A stretch of DNA of 36,775 nt from Nitrospira sp. (GTDB lineage Bacteria; Nitrospirota; Nitrospiria; Nitrospirales; Nitrospiraceae): the NCBI GenBank assembly GCA_030444405.1, contig JARFPM010000031.1:1-36775 (forward strand), given 5' to 3'. The number at the start of each line of letters is the position of its first letter. The stretch's first letter is position 1. Shown here piece by piece: positions 1 to 7,821 of this stretch. The notes under the pieces were generated by a model, which had not been told where the DNA came from, ran no database searches, and worked only from the letters and a program-made list of their open reading frames with translations. The translations under genes were made by a program, and so were the position numbers.

Positions 1-377
1 GGTTTGGTCGACACTTCCTTGAAGACGACGCGGAACGGCGCCGATGAAAAACTAGGGAAGCTCTGCATGATCGACCGTAAGAGTCGGAGGGCGCCCTTCG
101 GTCCGATCAGGGTCATCCCTGGACGATGGCCTCCTCCGTATTTGGCATAGATCACTGCGTCGAAAAAGAAGGTGATGAAATCGGAAAAGTGGTCCGCGTG
201 AAAATGAGAAAACAGGATGTGCGTGATCCGGTGTCGGTTGAAACCGGTTTTGATCAGATTCATCAACGTACGTGGCCCGAAATCCAGGAGAAGATGCTGA
301 TCGGTGCGCACCAGATACCCGGCCGCGGCGCGCGTGGGATGCACATTGGTCCCGGAACCGAGAATGGTTAGTCTCAT
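1..377 (-). CDS. MBL-fold metal-dependent hydrolase (RNase Z-like), 3' end outside window
   Basis: The minus strand is open from an ATG at 377 to the left edge (125 codons, no stop), so only the N-terminal part is seen. It starts MRLTILGSGT, the usual first strand of the metallo-beta-lactamase fold in RNase Z-like proteins. The zinc motif SHFHADH lies at about residues 55-61, and the segment before it (LLLDFGPRTLMNLIKTG) also fits this fold. Members hydrolyse phosphodiester or related bonds with two metal ions. Whether this is a tRNA 3'-processing enzyme or a general hydrolase cannot be told without the C-terminal half. The gene is divergent from the HEAT-repeat gene at 466. Confidence 0.85.
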   Translation of the reverse strand, partial: MRLTILGSGTNVHPTRAAAGYLVRTDQHLLLDFGPRTLMNLIKTGFNRHRITHILFSHFHADHFSDFITFFFDAVIYAKYGGGHRPGMTLIGPKGALRLLRSIMQSFPSFSSAPFRVVFKEVSTK

Positions 378-465
378 GGCCAGCGCATCGGATGCTACAG
401 TCGGCGCAGAATAGTCTCAATGAGAAATCTCGGTCAAGCCGGTAGTTGCGTCGAGGCTCCATTCG

Positions 466-1140
466 TTGACGGCCAATCGTTCACGTTCGTATGATCTTCG
501 CCCTATGTTGGACCATCGCGCCCAAGGGCAAGCAAACCTGACCGTGCTTGCCGTGCTGCTCGGACTCATTGTGACCAGCGTGTGGGTCTGGAAACGGCTA
601 CCGGCTGACACGCAGGATTACATCATCGACAAGGCCGTGCCGATGGCAGCGATCGCCCTGGTGATGGCAGTCCTCTTGTTCATTCCGATCAGAGCGATGG
701 TTCGCCGTCATGCAAAGTCTCAAGAACGAGCCAAACTCCTGACATTATTTGAGCGAGAAACCGTTCAAGACAAGAAGCTGGAGATGGCGTTCGCTTTGCT
801 TGAGATGAATGGATATCGCATTGATGGGCTCGATTCAGCGATCCCCGCCCTGAGAGAGCTGTTTGCAACGACACTCCAACGAGCGCTGGGTGATAAGCAG
901 CATCGTATCCGAGGCATGGCTGCTAGCCATCTGGGCGCGTTGCAAGATCTGTCCGTCGTGCCACTGCTGCTCAAAGCGTTGGAAGATGACCATGCCTATG
1001 TGCGTTCCTGCGCAGCTTTGGGGTTGGGGCGACTGAGAGCCATCGAAGCACGTGAACGTTTAAAGACTGTGATGGAACATGATTGGGACCAAACCGTCAG
1101 AAGCAGGGCCAGGGAAGCATTGGAACGGATGCACGAGTGA
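466..1140 (+). CDS. membrane-anchored HEAT-repeat protein
   Basis: Encodes 224 aa. Two hydrophobic segments near the N-terminus (about residues 24-43, and 58-76 starting at AVPMAAIALVMAV) are followed by a charged linker and then helical HEAT/PBS-lyase-like repeats (around residues 150-222, for example IRGMAASHLGAL and VRSCAALGLGRL). HEAT repeats bind proteins; no catalytic motif is visible, so the role is probably scaffolding on the inner face of the membrane. The start used is TTG at 466, with GAGG about 9 nt upstream; an ATG at 505 is the alternative and would remove 13 residues. The gene is convergent with the metallophosphoesterase, 24 bp apart. Confidence 0.8.
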   Translation: MTANRSRSYDLRPMLDHRAQGQANLTVLAVLLGLIVTSVWVWKRLPADTQDYIIDKAVPMAAIALVMAVLLFIPIRAMVRRHAKSQERAKLLTLFERETVQDKKLEMAFALLEMNGYRIDGLDSAIPALRELFATTLQRALGDKQHRIRGMAASHLGALQDLSVVPLLLKALEDDHAYVRSCAALGLGRLRAIEARERLKTVMEHDWDQTVRSRAREALERMHE

Positions 1141-1164
1141 CGATTATGGGGCTTGGGGCTCGGC

Positions 1165-2025
1165 CTATTCTTCTATCCAGTCAATCACCGCAATCTCCGG
1201 CCGGCAGTTCCATCGAAAGGGAAGAAAGGACCATCCCAGTCCGCGATTGAGGTAGAGCCTGTGCTTGCCTCGTTGATAGAAACCTTCTACCCGGCCATTG
1301 CATCCAGGCGGAAGCCAGAAGGTGGGGATACCCGGCACCCTCCACTGCCCGCCATGACTGTGTCCGCAGAGAATCAAGTCTATGGCATGTTGAGCTTCGA
1401 CATAATCGAGGATGTTGGGGGCATGTGCCAGGAGCAACGTAAAGCGGGAGTTGGCGCGAGGTGGGACACATCGAAGATCCGCACGATGAAGCGATGGATC
1501 ATCGACGCCGACGATCGCCAGTTCTCCCTTTCCCGTTGAAACGATGGCACTTTGGTTCACCAGCAGCGTGATCTTGTGCCGGTCGGCAAGTTCGGCATAC
1601 TGTGCCACCGGCACGCCGCTATAGTGGTCGTGATTGCCCAACGTCATGTACAGGGGTGCGATGGCGCGCAGCTGTTCGAGGAATCGAAACAGATGAGGCA
1701 GACCTTCCGGTACGTTGAGGAGATCCCCGGTGACGAAAATCCAATCGGGGTGAAGGTCACTCACGGTTTCGACGATGCGATCATGCCTCGCCTGATATCG
1801 GTCCAGGTGCAGATCCGTGAGATGGACGGCGCGACGACCGGCAAGGGACGGATGGGGATGGGTGAGGATGGAAACGTCATGATCGGACAACCCCCATTCC
1901 CAATGAGGAACCAGGCTGAACGCCCGATAGAGTGGCTCGCTTAAGCAGTAACCGATAAACGATCGCACGCGATCAGGCCATGACACCGTCCGTCGCCGGC
2001 TCATTCCGCAACCTGTCGTTTGCAT
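1165..2025 (-). CDS. calcineurin-like metallophosphoesterase
   Basis: About 286 aa. The full set of metallophosphoesterase motifs is visible in order: DLHLDR, GDLLN, GNHDHY, a later LLAHAPN segment and GHSHGGQ. These bind the two catalytic metals. The overall form resembles the YkuE/YaeI-type family of phosphoesterases that act near the membrane, but I see no clear membrane segment here. The substrate is unknown. The frame stays open up to a TTG at 2103, but the ATG at 2025 (GGAA about 8 nt before it) or the ATG at 2004 is more likely. It is divergent from truD, with a short shared upstream region. Confidence 0.87.
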   Translation of the reverse strand: MQTTGCGMSRRRTVSWPDRVRSFIGYCLSEPLYRAFSLVPHWEWGLSDHDVSILTHPHPSLAGRRAVHLTDLHLDRYQARHDRIVETVSDLHPDWIFVTGDLLNVPEGLPHLFRFLEQLRAIAPLYMTLGNHDHYSGVPVAQYAELADRHKITLLVNQSAIVSTGKGELAIVGVDDPSLHRADLRCVPPRANSRFTLLLAHAPNILDYVEAQHAIDLILCGHSHGGQWRVPGIPTFWLPPGCNGRVEGFYQRGKHRLYLNRGLGWSFLPFRWNCRPEIAVIDWIEE

Positions 2026-2128
2026 GATCGTTTCCGCATGGACGAGAAAAGTATACCATGGGCTTGGCTTCCACCAGATTTGACAACGTATCCCTGCAAC
2101 CAACCGCTATTCCGACGAAGGAAACCGT

Positions 2129-3175
2129 GTGACGCAACCAATCGAGCCCTTTCTCACCAATAACTTGCCTGGAATCAGCGGACACATCCGCACCGTGCCC
2201 GAAGACTTTCAAGTTGAAGAACGGCCGCTCTATCTTCCTTGCGGGGAAGGGGAGCATCTGTACGTGACGATCACCAAACGTGGTCTTTCCACTCCGGATC
2301 TGGTCCGACGGCTCTCATCTTCCTTAGGAATCAAGATACAGGCCATCGGCGTGGCAGGCCTGAAAGACGCGCGAGCCGTCACGACTCAGATGGTGTCCTT
2401 GCAAGGAGTCCAACCGGAACAGATCACTCGCCTCAAAATCGACGAGGCCCTCTTAAACGTGCAAGTCCTCGGGCTCCATCGTAATCGGCTACGAACCGGC
2501 CATCACGCTGGCAATCGCTTCCGATTAGTCATCCGCAATGTCGCGGATCACGCCTCTGCAACCGTGCCGGCCGTCCTTCAACAGCTGAGCACACGCGGCG
2601 TGCCCAACTACTTCGGCCCTCAACGGCAAGGGAAAGCCGGAGACAATTACCAAGTCGGCGCCGCGCTTCTGCAGGATGCAGGGCGGCGTGAAAAGATGAG
2701 TCGCGCCACGCGCATTTGGTATCTCAACTCCTACCAATCATTCTTGTTCAATCAAATACTTGCCCGCCGGATCGACCGTCTCGATCGGGTCATCGTCGGT
2801 GATTGGGCCATGAAGCTAGAGAATGGGGCCTGCTTTCAAGTAGTGGATGCAGAGAAAGAGCAACCGCGAGCTGATCATTTTGCGATTAGTCCGACAGGAA
2901 TCCTCTTCGGCTCGCGCGTGTCCTGGGCCAGTGGCGAGCCTGGTCGAATCGAGGAAGCCGTCATTGCCGGAGCTGGTGCAACAAAGGAAGCCCTCGTCGC
3001 CGCCGCGAAGGCTTGCGGATTCCGTGGTGAACGCAGAGCGCTTCGTGCCCCCCTTACTGAACTCGAATGGTCACTGAATGGCGATAACCTCATCCTCTCC
3101 TTCAGCCTACCTCCCGGCGCCTACGCCACAAGCGTACTCAGGGAACTGATGAAAGTATCTCCCACGAACTCTTAG
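2129..3175 (+). CDS. truD: tRNA pseudouridine(13) synthase TruD
   Basis: 348 aa, typical for TruD, which isomerises U13 of tRNA-Glu to pseudouridine. The catalytic aspartate is in GLKDARAVTTQ and falls at residue 80, the same number as in the E. coli enzyme. The NYFGPQRQG motif (about residues 160-168), which lies near the active site in this family, is intact, and the N-terminal ISGHIRTVPEDFQVEE is also characteristic. The start is GTG at 2129, preceded by AAGGA about 6 nt upstream. Monocistronic, divergent from the metallophosphoesterase. Confidence 0.96.
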   Translation: MTQPIEPFLTNNLPGISGHIRTVPEDFQVEERPLYLPCGEGEHLYVTITKRGLSTPDLVRRLSSSLGIKIQAIGVAGLKDARAVTTQMVSLQGVQPEQITRLKIDEALLNVQVLGLHRNRLRTGHHAGNRFRLVIRNVADHASATVPAVLQQLSTRGVPNYFGPQRQGKAGDNYQVGAALLQDAGRREKMSRATRIWYLNSYQSFLFNQILARRIDRLDRVIVGDWAMKLENGACFQVVDAEKEQPRADHFAISPTGILFGSRVSWASGEPGRIEEAVIAGAGATKEALVAAAKACGFRGERRALRAPLTELEWSLNGDNLILSFSLPPGAYATSVLRELMKVSPTNS

Positions 3176-3242
3176 TTCCTCTCATTTTCTTTCTCCTGCC
3201 ATAGCGGGTGGTAATATATGGTTACATCCAGTGAGGACCGCT

Positions 3243-4487
3243 GTGAACCAATACCAAGAAAGCGTGTGCCTTCAAGGTCACATCATCGACTCTCTGTTGC
3301 TCGCCAAGGTGCTTGATCTTATCCTGATGATGGGGGGAACGTTCGACCTGGAGGATGTTCACATCGGGAAGACCAGGGAAGAACCGTCTCATGCTCGTAT
3401 TCGGATCCGAACCACCTCCAGAGCGCTCTTAGACGACATCCTGAAGGCGATTCAACCACACGGTGCCTCGATCGAACGTGAGGCCGACTGCCGCACCAAT
3501 CGTGCGCCTGCTGACGGAGTGTTACCCGATGACTTCTATGCCACGACGCATCTACCCACACAGATCCGGCTCAACGGTCGATGGCTGGACGTGGATCGAA
3601 TCGAGATGGACCTCGCCGTTCTGGTCAACGAGGCACGCTCCATGGCCCAGGCCGTGCCGATGGGCGAAGTTCGTCGTGGGGATCAGATCGTGGTCGGTCG
3701 AGAGGGGGTGCGTGTCATACCTCTCCAGCGGCCACGCGAACGGGACGTCTTTGGATTTATGGAGTCTCAGGTCTCGGCTGAACGACCCCATGGCCATATC
3801 ATCGCCGATATCGCGACTCGTATGAGGCAATTGCGAGAACGGCATCGACATGGACAGGCTGATTCCAAAGTATTGTTGGCAGGAGGACCAGCGATCATTC
3901 ATGCCGGCGGCCGAGAAGCCCTCACCTGGCTGATTGAACAGGGATTCGTGCACACATTGTTCTGCGGCAATGCCCTCGCCGCCCACGATATGGAGGCGGA
4001 CCTGTATGGAACGTCGCTGGGCTATGGGCTTAGTGCCGGCCGAGCTGTCCCACATGGTCATGAACACCATTTGAGGACCATTAACCGGATTCGTGCAATC
4101 GGCAGCATTGAGGCAGCCGTTACTTCAGGGGTGATCAAACAGGGAATCATGGCGGCTTGTATCAGACAAGGTGTGCCGGTGGTCATGTCCGGAACGATTC
4201 GCGATGACGGTCCCTTGCCCGGAGTGATAACGGATTCTGTTCGCGCACAATCCGCGATGCGTGCCTTGACCCCCGGTATCGGGCTGGCTCTGCTTGTTGC
4301 CTCGACGCTACACTCCGTGGCGACTGGCAATCTTCTGCCGGCAACCGTTCCCACGGTCTGTGTAGACGTGAACCCGTCGGTCCCGACCAAGCTGGCCGAC
4401 CGTGGGAGCTTTCAGGCGGTCGGCCTCGTCATGGATGCAGCCTCGTTTTTGTCAGAACTCGCCAGGGTGTTGGGGCGGTCGACATGA
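3243..4487 (+). CDS. TIGR00300 / LOR-SDH family protein, probable ornithine cyclodeaminase
   Basis: About 414 aa from GTG 3243 (GAGG 6 nt upstream; GTG 3231 is also in frame). The opening ESVCLQGHIIDSLLL and the body match the LOR/SDH-type domain that forms the C-terminal half of cyanobacterial AgrE/ArgZ, where it acts as an NAD-dependent ornithine cyclodeaminase making proline and ammonia. Stand-alone relatives occur in archaea. A conserved glycine-rich segment (VLLAGGPAIIHAGG, about residues 211-224) and a later HGHEHHLRTINRIR segment are visible. The stop overlaps the start of the next gene by 4 bp (ATGA), and that gene supplies the other half of the fusion. Family placement is firm; the reaction is inferred from homology and context. 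Confidence 0.85.
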   Translation: MNQYQESVCLQGHIIDSLLLAKVLDLILMMGGTFDLEDVHIGKTREEPSHARIRIRTTSRALLDDILKAIQPHGASIEREADCRTNRAPADGVLPDDFYATTHLPTQIRLNGRWLDVDRIEMDLAVLVNEARSMAQAVPMGEVRRGDQIVVGREGVRVIPLQRPRERDVFGFMESQVSAERPHGHIIADIATRMRQLRERHRHGQADSKVLLAGGPAIIHAGGREALTWLIEQGFVHTLFCGNALAAHDMEADLYGTSLGYGLSAGRAVPHGHEHHLRTINRIRAIGSIEAAVTSGVIKQGIMAACIRQGVPVVMSGTIRDDGPLPGVITDSVRAQSAMRALTPGIGLALLVASTLHSVATGNLLPATVPTVCVDVNPSVPTKLADRGSFQAVGLVMDAASFLSELARVLGRST

Positions 4488-5284
4488 GCCGCCTCCTCGT
4501 CTGTCCTCCTGACTATTTTGGAATCGAATACGAGATCAATCCCTGGATGCGGCTCAGCAACCGAGTGGACCATGAACGGGCGATACGCCAATGGCATGAA
4601 TTGATGCGTGTACTTGAAAAGGACCTGGGCGTCGTGCTCGAACGGATGACTCCCATTCCTGGGTTGCCCGACCTCGTATTTACGGCCAATTCAGGCATCG
4701 TGGTTGGACAAACCGCCGTGCTGAGTCGCTTCCGGTACCCTGAACGTCAGCCTGAAGAAGCGCATTTTGAAGATTGGTTCCGTGGGCAGGGCTATGACTT
4801 GCTCACGGTAGAAAATGAACTGTATTTTGAGGGAGCAGGCGATCTCCTGGGTTTCCCAGAATACTGGTTCGGTGGCTATCGACAGCGATCGGATATCCGA
4901 GTCTTTCCGATCCTCAGTGATCGTTTTCACCGAGAAATCATTCCTCTCGAACTCGTCGACAGCCGCTTCTATCATCTGGATACCTGCCTCTGTCCCTTGA
5001 GCGGCGGCGAGCTCCTCTATTTCCCTGCTGCATTTGATCGCTATGGCCAGACGGCGATTGCTGAACGTGTTCCGGAGAGGCTGCGGCTCACTGTTCCGGA
5101 AAATGAAGCCTTGAAATTCGCCTGCAATGCGGTCTGTGTCGGGAAACACGTCGTTCTCCCTGCGGGATGTCCCACCACTCAGGCCTGGCTTTGCATAAAA
5201 GGGTATGAAGCTCACCCGGTTCAGCTCGATGAATTCATGAAATCCGGCGGGTCGGCCAAGTGCCTGACGTTGGCGTTGGACTGA
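4484..5284 (+). CDS. guanidine-modifying (amidinotransferase-fold) hydrolase, probable arginine dihydrolase
   Basis: 266 aa with the alpha/beta-propeller fold of arginine deiminases and dimethylargininases. Visible active-site elements are N19 in EINPWM, N69 in LVFTANSG, E116 and D120 in FEGAGD, H164 and D166 in YHLDT, and the nucleophile C260 in GGSAKCLTL. This set, including the two asparagines, is that of the N-terminal domain of cyanobacterial ArgZ/AgrE, which turns arginine into ornithine, CO2 and two ammonia. It is translationally coupled to the upstream LOR/SDH gene by an ATGA overlap, so arginine to ornithine to proline can be proposed. A plain deiminase or a dimethylargininase is the main alternative. 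Confidence 0.85.
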   Translation: MSRLLVCPPDYFGIEYEINPWMRLSNRVDHERAIRQWHELMRVLEKDLGVVLERMTPIPGLPDLVFTANSGIVVGQTAVLSRFRYPERQPEEAHFEDWFRGQGYDLLTVENELYFEGAGDLLGFPEYWFGGYRQRSDIRVFPILSDRFHREIIPLELVDSRFYHLDTCLCPLSGGELLYFPAAFDRYGQTAIAERVPERLRLTVPENEALKFACNAVCVGKHVVLPAGCPTTQAWLCIKGYEAHPVQLDEFMKSGGSAKCLTLALD

Positions 5285-5303
5285 TTCAACCACGACCCCA
5301 AAC

Positions 5304-5379
5304 GTCGTCAAGTCAACAAGTCACAAGTCTAGCGAGGACCTGTCGACTTTCGGCTTTCTGACTCACCATTCACGGCTTC
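5304..5379. repeat. heptad-phased inverted repeat at a convergent junction (element 1)
   Basis: The left arm (about 5304-5330) is built on spaced AAGTC units. The right arm (5345-5379) reads as consecutive 7-nt units GACTTTC, GGCTTTC, TGACTCA, CCATTCA, CGGCTTC, whose complements resemble the left arm. It sits between the convergent genes ending at 5284 and 5370, and the right arm runs over the stop codon of the latter. It probably acts as a bidirectional terminator. This is the least regular of three such elements in the window. Confidence 0.5.
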
Positions 5380-5732
5380 TTTCTGAAGAGGAATGCCCCA
5401 TACATCCCTGCAATTGCGATCGTGACGAGCTCAATCGTCAGAAGCATGCGGCTCACGACAGCTTCCGGAGCCGGAGGAGAGAGGATGAAATACATACCGA
5501 GAAACTCGGGCGTCTGCGTCGGTGGTGTCTCCCATGGCGGGAACAAGATAGCCAGGATCAGAACGACAACCATCCCATAGAGCACCGTGAGATTGAGCTG
5601 GTCCGGTGCCGACGTAGTGTGGGGTGGAGAAGGTGGCGGGCACTCCGATCGAGCGTCGAGCCGCCGACCGCATTGGATACAGAAACGGTTGATCTCCGGT
5701 TGTGACCGGCTGCAGGTAGGACAGATTTGCAT
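5370..5732 (-). CDS. zinc-ribbon membrane protein
   Basis: 120 aa. The N-terminus carries a zinc ribbon with two CxxC knuckles (CPTC at residues 4-7 and CIQC at 18-21), then a proline-rich linker, then two hydrophobic segments (around residues 48-66 and 95-114) ending in a basic RKKP tail. The layout suggests a small inner-membrane protein with a cytoplasmic zinc-binding head. No enzymatic motif is visible and no specific function can be given. The last codons lie inside the adjacent inverted repeat. Confidence 0.75.
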   Translation of the reverse strand: MQICPTCSRSQPEINRFCIQCGRRLDARSECPPPSPPHTTSAPDQLNLTVLYGMVVVLILAILFPPWETPPTQTPEFLGMYFILSPPAPEAVVSRMLLTIELVTIAIAGMYGAFLFRKKP

Positions 5733-5823
5733 AATCGGGAGAAGGAGAGATCACAGCATAGAGAAAGATTACAGGAAAGAAATCTGTTTTCCCAGTGCTG
5801 ATGTTATATTCCAAGATGAAGAA

Positions 5824-6549
5824 TCAGAAGTGATACCCAACACCGAACGAGACTAGATGCATCGTATAGGTTGCATCGAGGCCATAGGGGAAAGGCCAGA
5901 GATTTTGATTTTCGTCGAATTTGAAGTGCGCGTAATTAAATTTCCATTCAGCAAATGCCATAAGATGTTTGGTGACGTGGTATTCAAGGCCGACCTTCGC
6001 GTTCAACCCGAGTCTCGCATTGTCTGAGGTTGATTCTGGTGAGTCTGGTGCCGGACCTTCTCCCTTGATTCGCGCAAAGAAGATTCCTGGCCCCACTCCC
6101 ACATAGGGCTGCAATCGAGTCTTGTGATAACGAAGCATAAGATTAAAAGGAGCCAAAGTTAATACTCGAAAATATGCTCCTTGAAGAGTTGCGCTTGCTG
6201 TTACGCCGGGCACTGAGGGGTTCTGAAAGGTATGAACTTGCTGCTCAATGTGGGGAGTTGTATAAAACACTTCCGCTTCTAGACCAACCCAGCGAGCAGA
6301 ATTAAAGTAGTGACCTATTTTGCCGCCAAACATAAAAGAAGTTGATAACTCAAGCTCGCCGTGTGTCGTGCCGGGAAGAAGGAATGGGGATGTGGCATCG
6401 CCACCTGAAAGACCTCCAGGCACTGCGAATCCGAATTGTCCAGCAATGTACGTTTCTGCGCGCGTTTCAGTGCAATTCGGCGAAAAAGTGAGCGATAGTG
6501 CAATGATAGATACCCCAAGATAGCGTTGTATTTTCTGTAACTTCCTCAT
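5824..6549 (-). CDS. outer-membrane beta-barrel protein (OmpA/OmpW-like)
   Basis: About 241 aa from ATG 6549, which has AAGG about 6 nt upstream; the frame stays open to 6594, but that start would bury the signal peptide. The N-terminus (MRKLQKIQRYLGVSIIALSL) is an export signal, with a probable cleavage site after TRAETY or nearby. The mature part alternates polar and hydrophobic residues with many aromatics, as in small 8-stranded barrels (for example VGLEAEVFYTTP, PYVGVGPGIFFAR). It ends in GVGYHF, with the terminal phenylalanine recognised by the BAM machinery. Ligand or function is unknown. Confidence 0.82.
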   Translation of the reverse strand: MRKLQKIQRYLGVSIIALSLTFSPNCTETRAETYIAGQFGFAVPGGLSGGDATSPFLLPGTTHGELELSTSFMFGGKIGHYFNSARWVGLEAEVFYTTPHIEQQVHTFQNPSVPGVTASATLQGAYFRVLTLAPFNLMLRYHKTRLQPYVGVGPGIFFARIKGEGPAPDSPESTSDNARLGLNAKVGLEYHVTKHLMAFAEWKFNYAHFKFDENQNLWPFPYGLDATYTMHLVSFGVGYHF

Positions 6550-6642
6550 CGAACCTTCACTATATGCAACCTTCAAGCTCTTGCTTCTTGCCAAGTGTCA
6601 TCATGATGCATTTATTATCGACCTCTTGGAGAGCAACTGCTG

Positions 6643-6676
6643 TGCCGTGGATACGGCATGGGTCTAGTTATGCCGT
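6643..6676. promoter_or_regulatory. overlapping TGCCGT/ACGGCA dyads upstream of gpsA
   Basis: TGCCGT at 6643-6648 pairs with ACGGCA at 6653-6658 across 4 nt. A second TGCCGT at 6671-6676 can pair with the same ACGGCA across 12 nt. Three half-sites in alternating orientation lie between the divergent beta-barrel gene and the gpsA promoter. This may be an operator or an alternative-hairpin element; no known regulator site is recognised. Confidence 0.4.
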
Positions 6677-6716
6677 TTGACTTCACTTGACAAATTGCAC
6701 TAACACGTTCCATTCG

Positions 6717-6747
6717 TTGACAGGTACTCGATAGCTTCCTATATAAT
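6717..6747 (+). promoter_or_regulatory. near-consensus sigma-70 promoter for gpsA-larB
   Basis: A perfect -35 hexamer TTGACA (6717-6722) is followed by a perfect TATAAT (6742-6747) with a 19-nt spacer; TATATA at 6740-6745 gives 17 nt. Transcription would start near 6754, about 45 nt before the gpsA ATG. A second TTGACA sits 30 bp upstream at 6687-6692. Confidence 0.65.
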
Positions 6748-6798
6748 CCGCCGTCCTGAATGGATGAGTGATGATGTCGCCATGAGGCTGAATCGCTT

Positions 6799-7821
6799 AT
6801 GCCGACCACTATCAATAAGATCGGCGTTATTGGAGCCGGAGCCTGGGGCACAGCCCTGGCAAAACATCTGGCCGAGAAGGGTCTGGAGGTTCGTCTCTGG
6901 GCCTATGAGCACGACGTCGTCAACGCCATCAACACCTCTCATGAGAATCCTGTCTTCCTCAAGGGCGTCCCTCTTCCGCCAAGTTTGATAGCCACTTCCT
7001 CACTCGGTGAGGCCGTAAGCGGCCGCGACGGGGTTCTGTTTGTCGTACCTTCGCACCTCACCCGATCCGTGTTTCATCAGTTGGCGCCTTGCCTCTCTGC
7101 CCCCTTGCCGTTGGTGTGCGCAACCAAGGGCATAGAAGAAAACACGGCCAAGCTGATGACCCAGGTGATGGAGGACGAGTTGCCGGCATCTATGCACTGC
7201 TCGCTCATGGTGCTTTCCGGACCCAGTTTCGCCTCCGAATTCAGTGTCGGAAAACCCACGGCCGTGTGCCTGGCCGGCTCAGATGAACAATTGGTGCGGC
7301 GGTTTCAAAGTGCCTTGATGACGCCTGTATTTCGGGTGTACGCCGATACAGACGCCATCGGTGTACAACTCGGCGGAGCCTTAAAAAATGTCATGGCACT
7401 GGCCTCCGGTGTGATCGACGGTCTGGACCTCGGACTCAATGCCCGCGCGGCGCTCATTACCCGAGGCCTAGCTGAAATCATCAGGCTAGGCGTGGCGATG
7501 GGAGCTGATCCACGCACGTTTTATGGACTTTCCGGAGTCGGCGATCTGGTATTGACCTGTACGGGCACGCTCAGCCGAAACCATTCGGTCGGCGTTCGGC
7601 TCGGCAGGGGAGAAAAGTTGGAGACGATATTGGCCGGAATGCAGGCTGTCGCAGAAGGCGTTCGGACGAGTCGTGCGGCACTCACGTTGGCCCGTCGCTA
7701 TCAGGTCGATATGCCGATCATACAAGAGATCAACGCCGTGTTGTACGACGATAAATCCTGTTTGAAGGCCGTCAGTGATTTGATGGAACGGGACGCAAAA
7801 TCAGAGAAAGGGTGGACATGA
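6799..7821 (+). CDS. gpsA: NAD(P)-dependent glycerol-3-phosphate dehydrogenase
   Basis: 340 aa, normal for GpsA, which reduces dihydroxyacetone phosphate to sn-glycerol 3-phosphate for phospholipid synthesis. The Rossmann motif GVIGAGAWGTALA begins at residue 9. Also visible are the VPSHL segment, VLSGPSFASE, the catalytic lysine region LGGALKNVMALASG, and the substrate-binding GLSGVGDLVLTCTGTLSRN. The Shine-Dalgarno match is weak (GAGG 11 nt upstream). The last codons overlap larB by a few bases, so the two are co-translated, although no direct metabolic link is known. Confidence 0.95.
   Translation: MPTTINKIGVIGAGAWGTALAKHLAEKGLEVRLWAYEHDVVNAINTSHENPVFLKGVPLPPSLIATSSLGEAVSGRDGVLFVVPSHLTRSVFHQLAPCLSAPLPLVCATKGIEENTAKLMTQVMEDELPASMHCSLMVLSGPSFASEFSVGKPTAVCLAGSDEQLVRRFQSALMTPVFRVYADTDAIGVQLGGALKNVMALASGVIDGLDLGLNARAALITRGLAEIIRLGVAMGADPRTFYGLSGVGDLVLTCTGTLSRNHSVGVRLGRGEKLETILAGMQAVAEGVRTSRAALTLARRYQVDMPIIQEINAVLYDDKSCLKAVSDLMERDAKSEKGWT

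Noticed and set aside
52-462. Minus-strand open frame near the left edge
   Set aside because: It is the wrong frame of the MBL-fold gene, whose true frame runs from 377 to the edge with the zinc motif SHFHADH.
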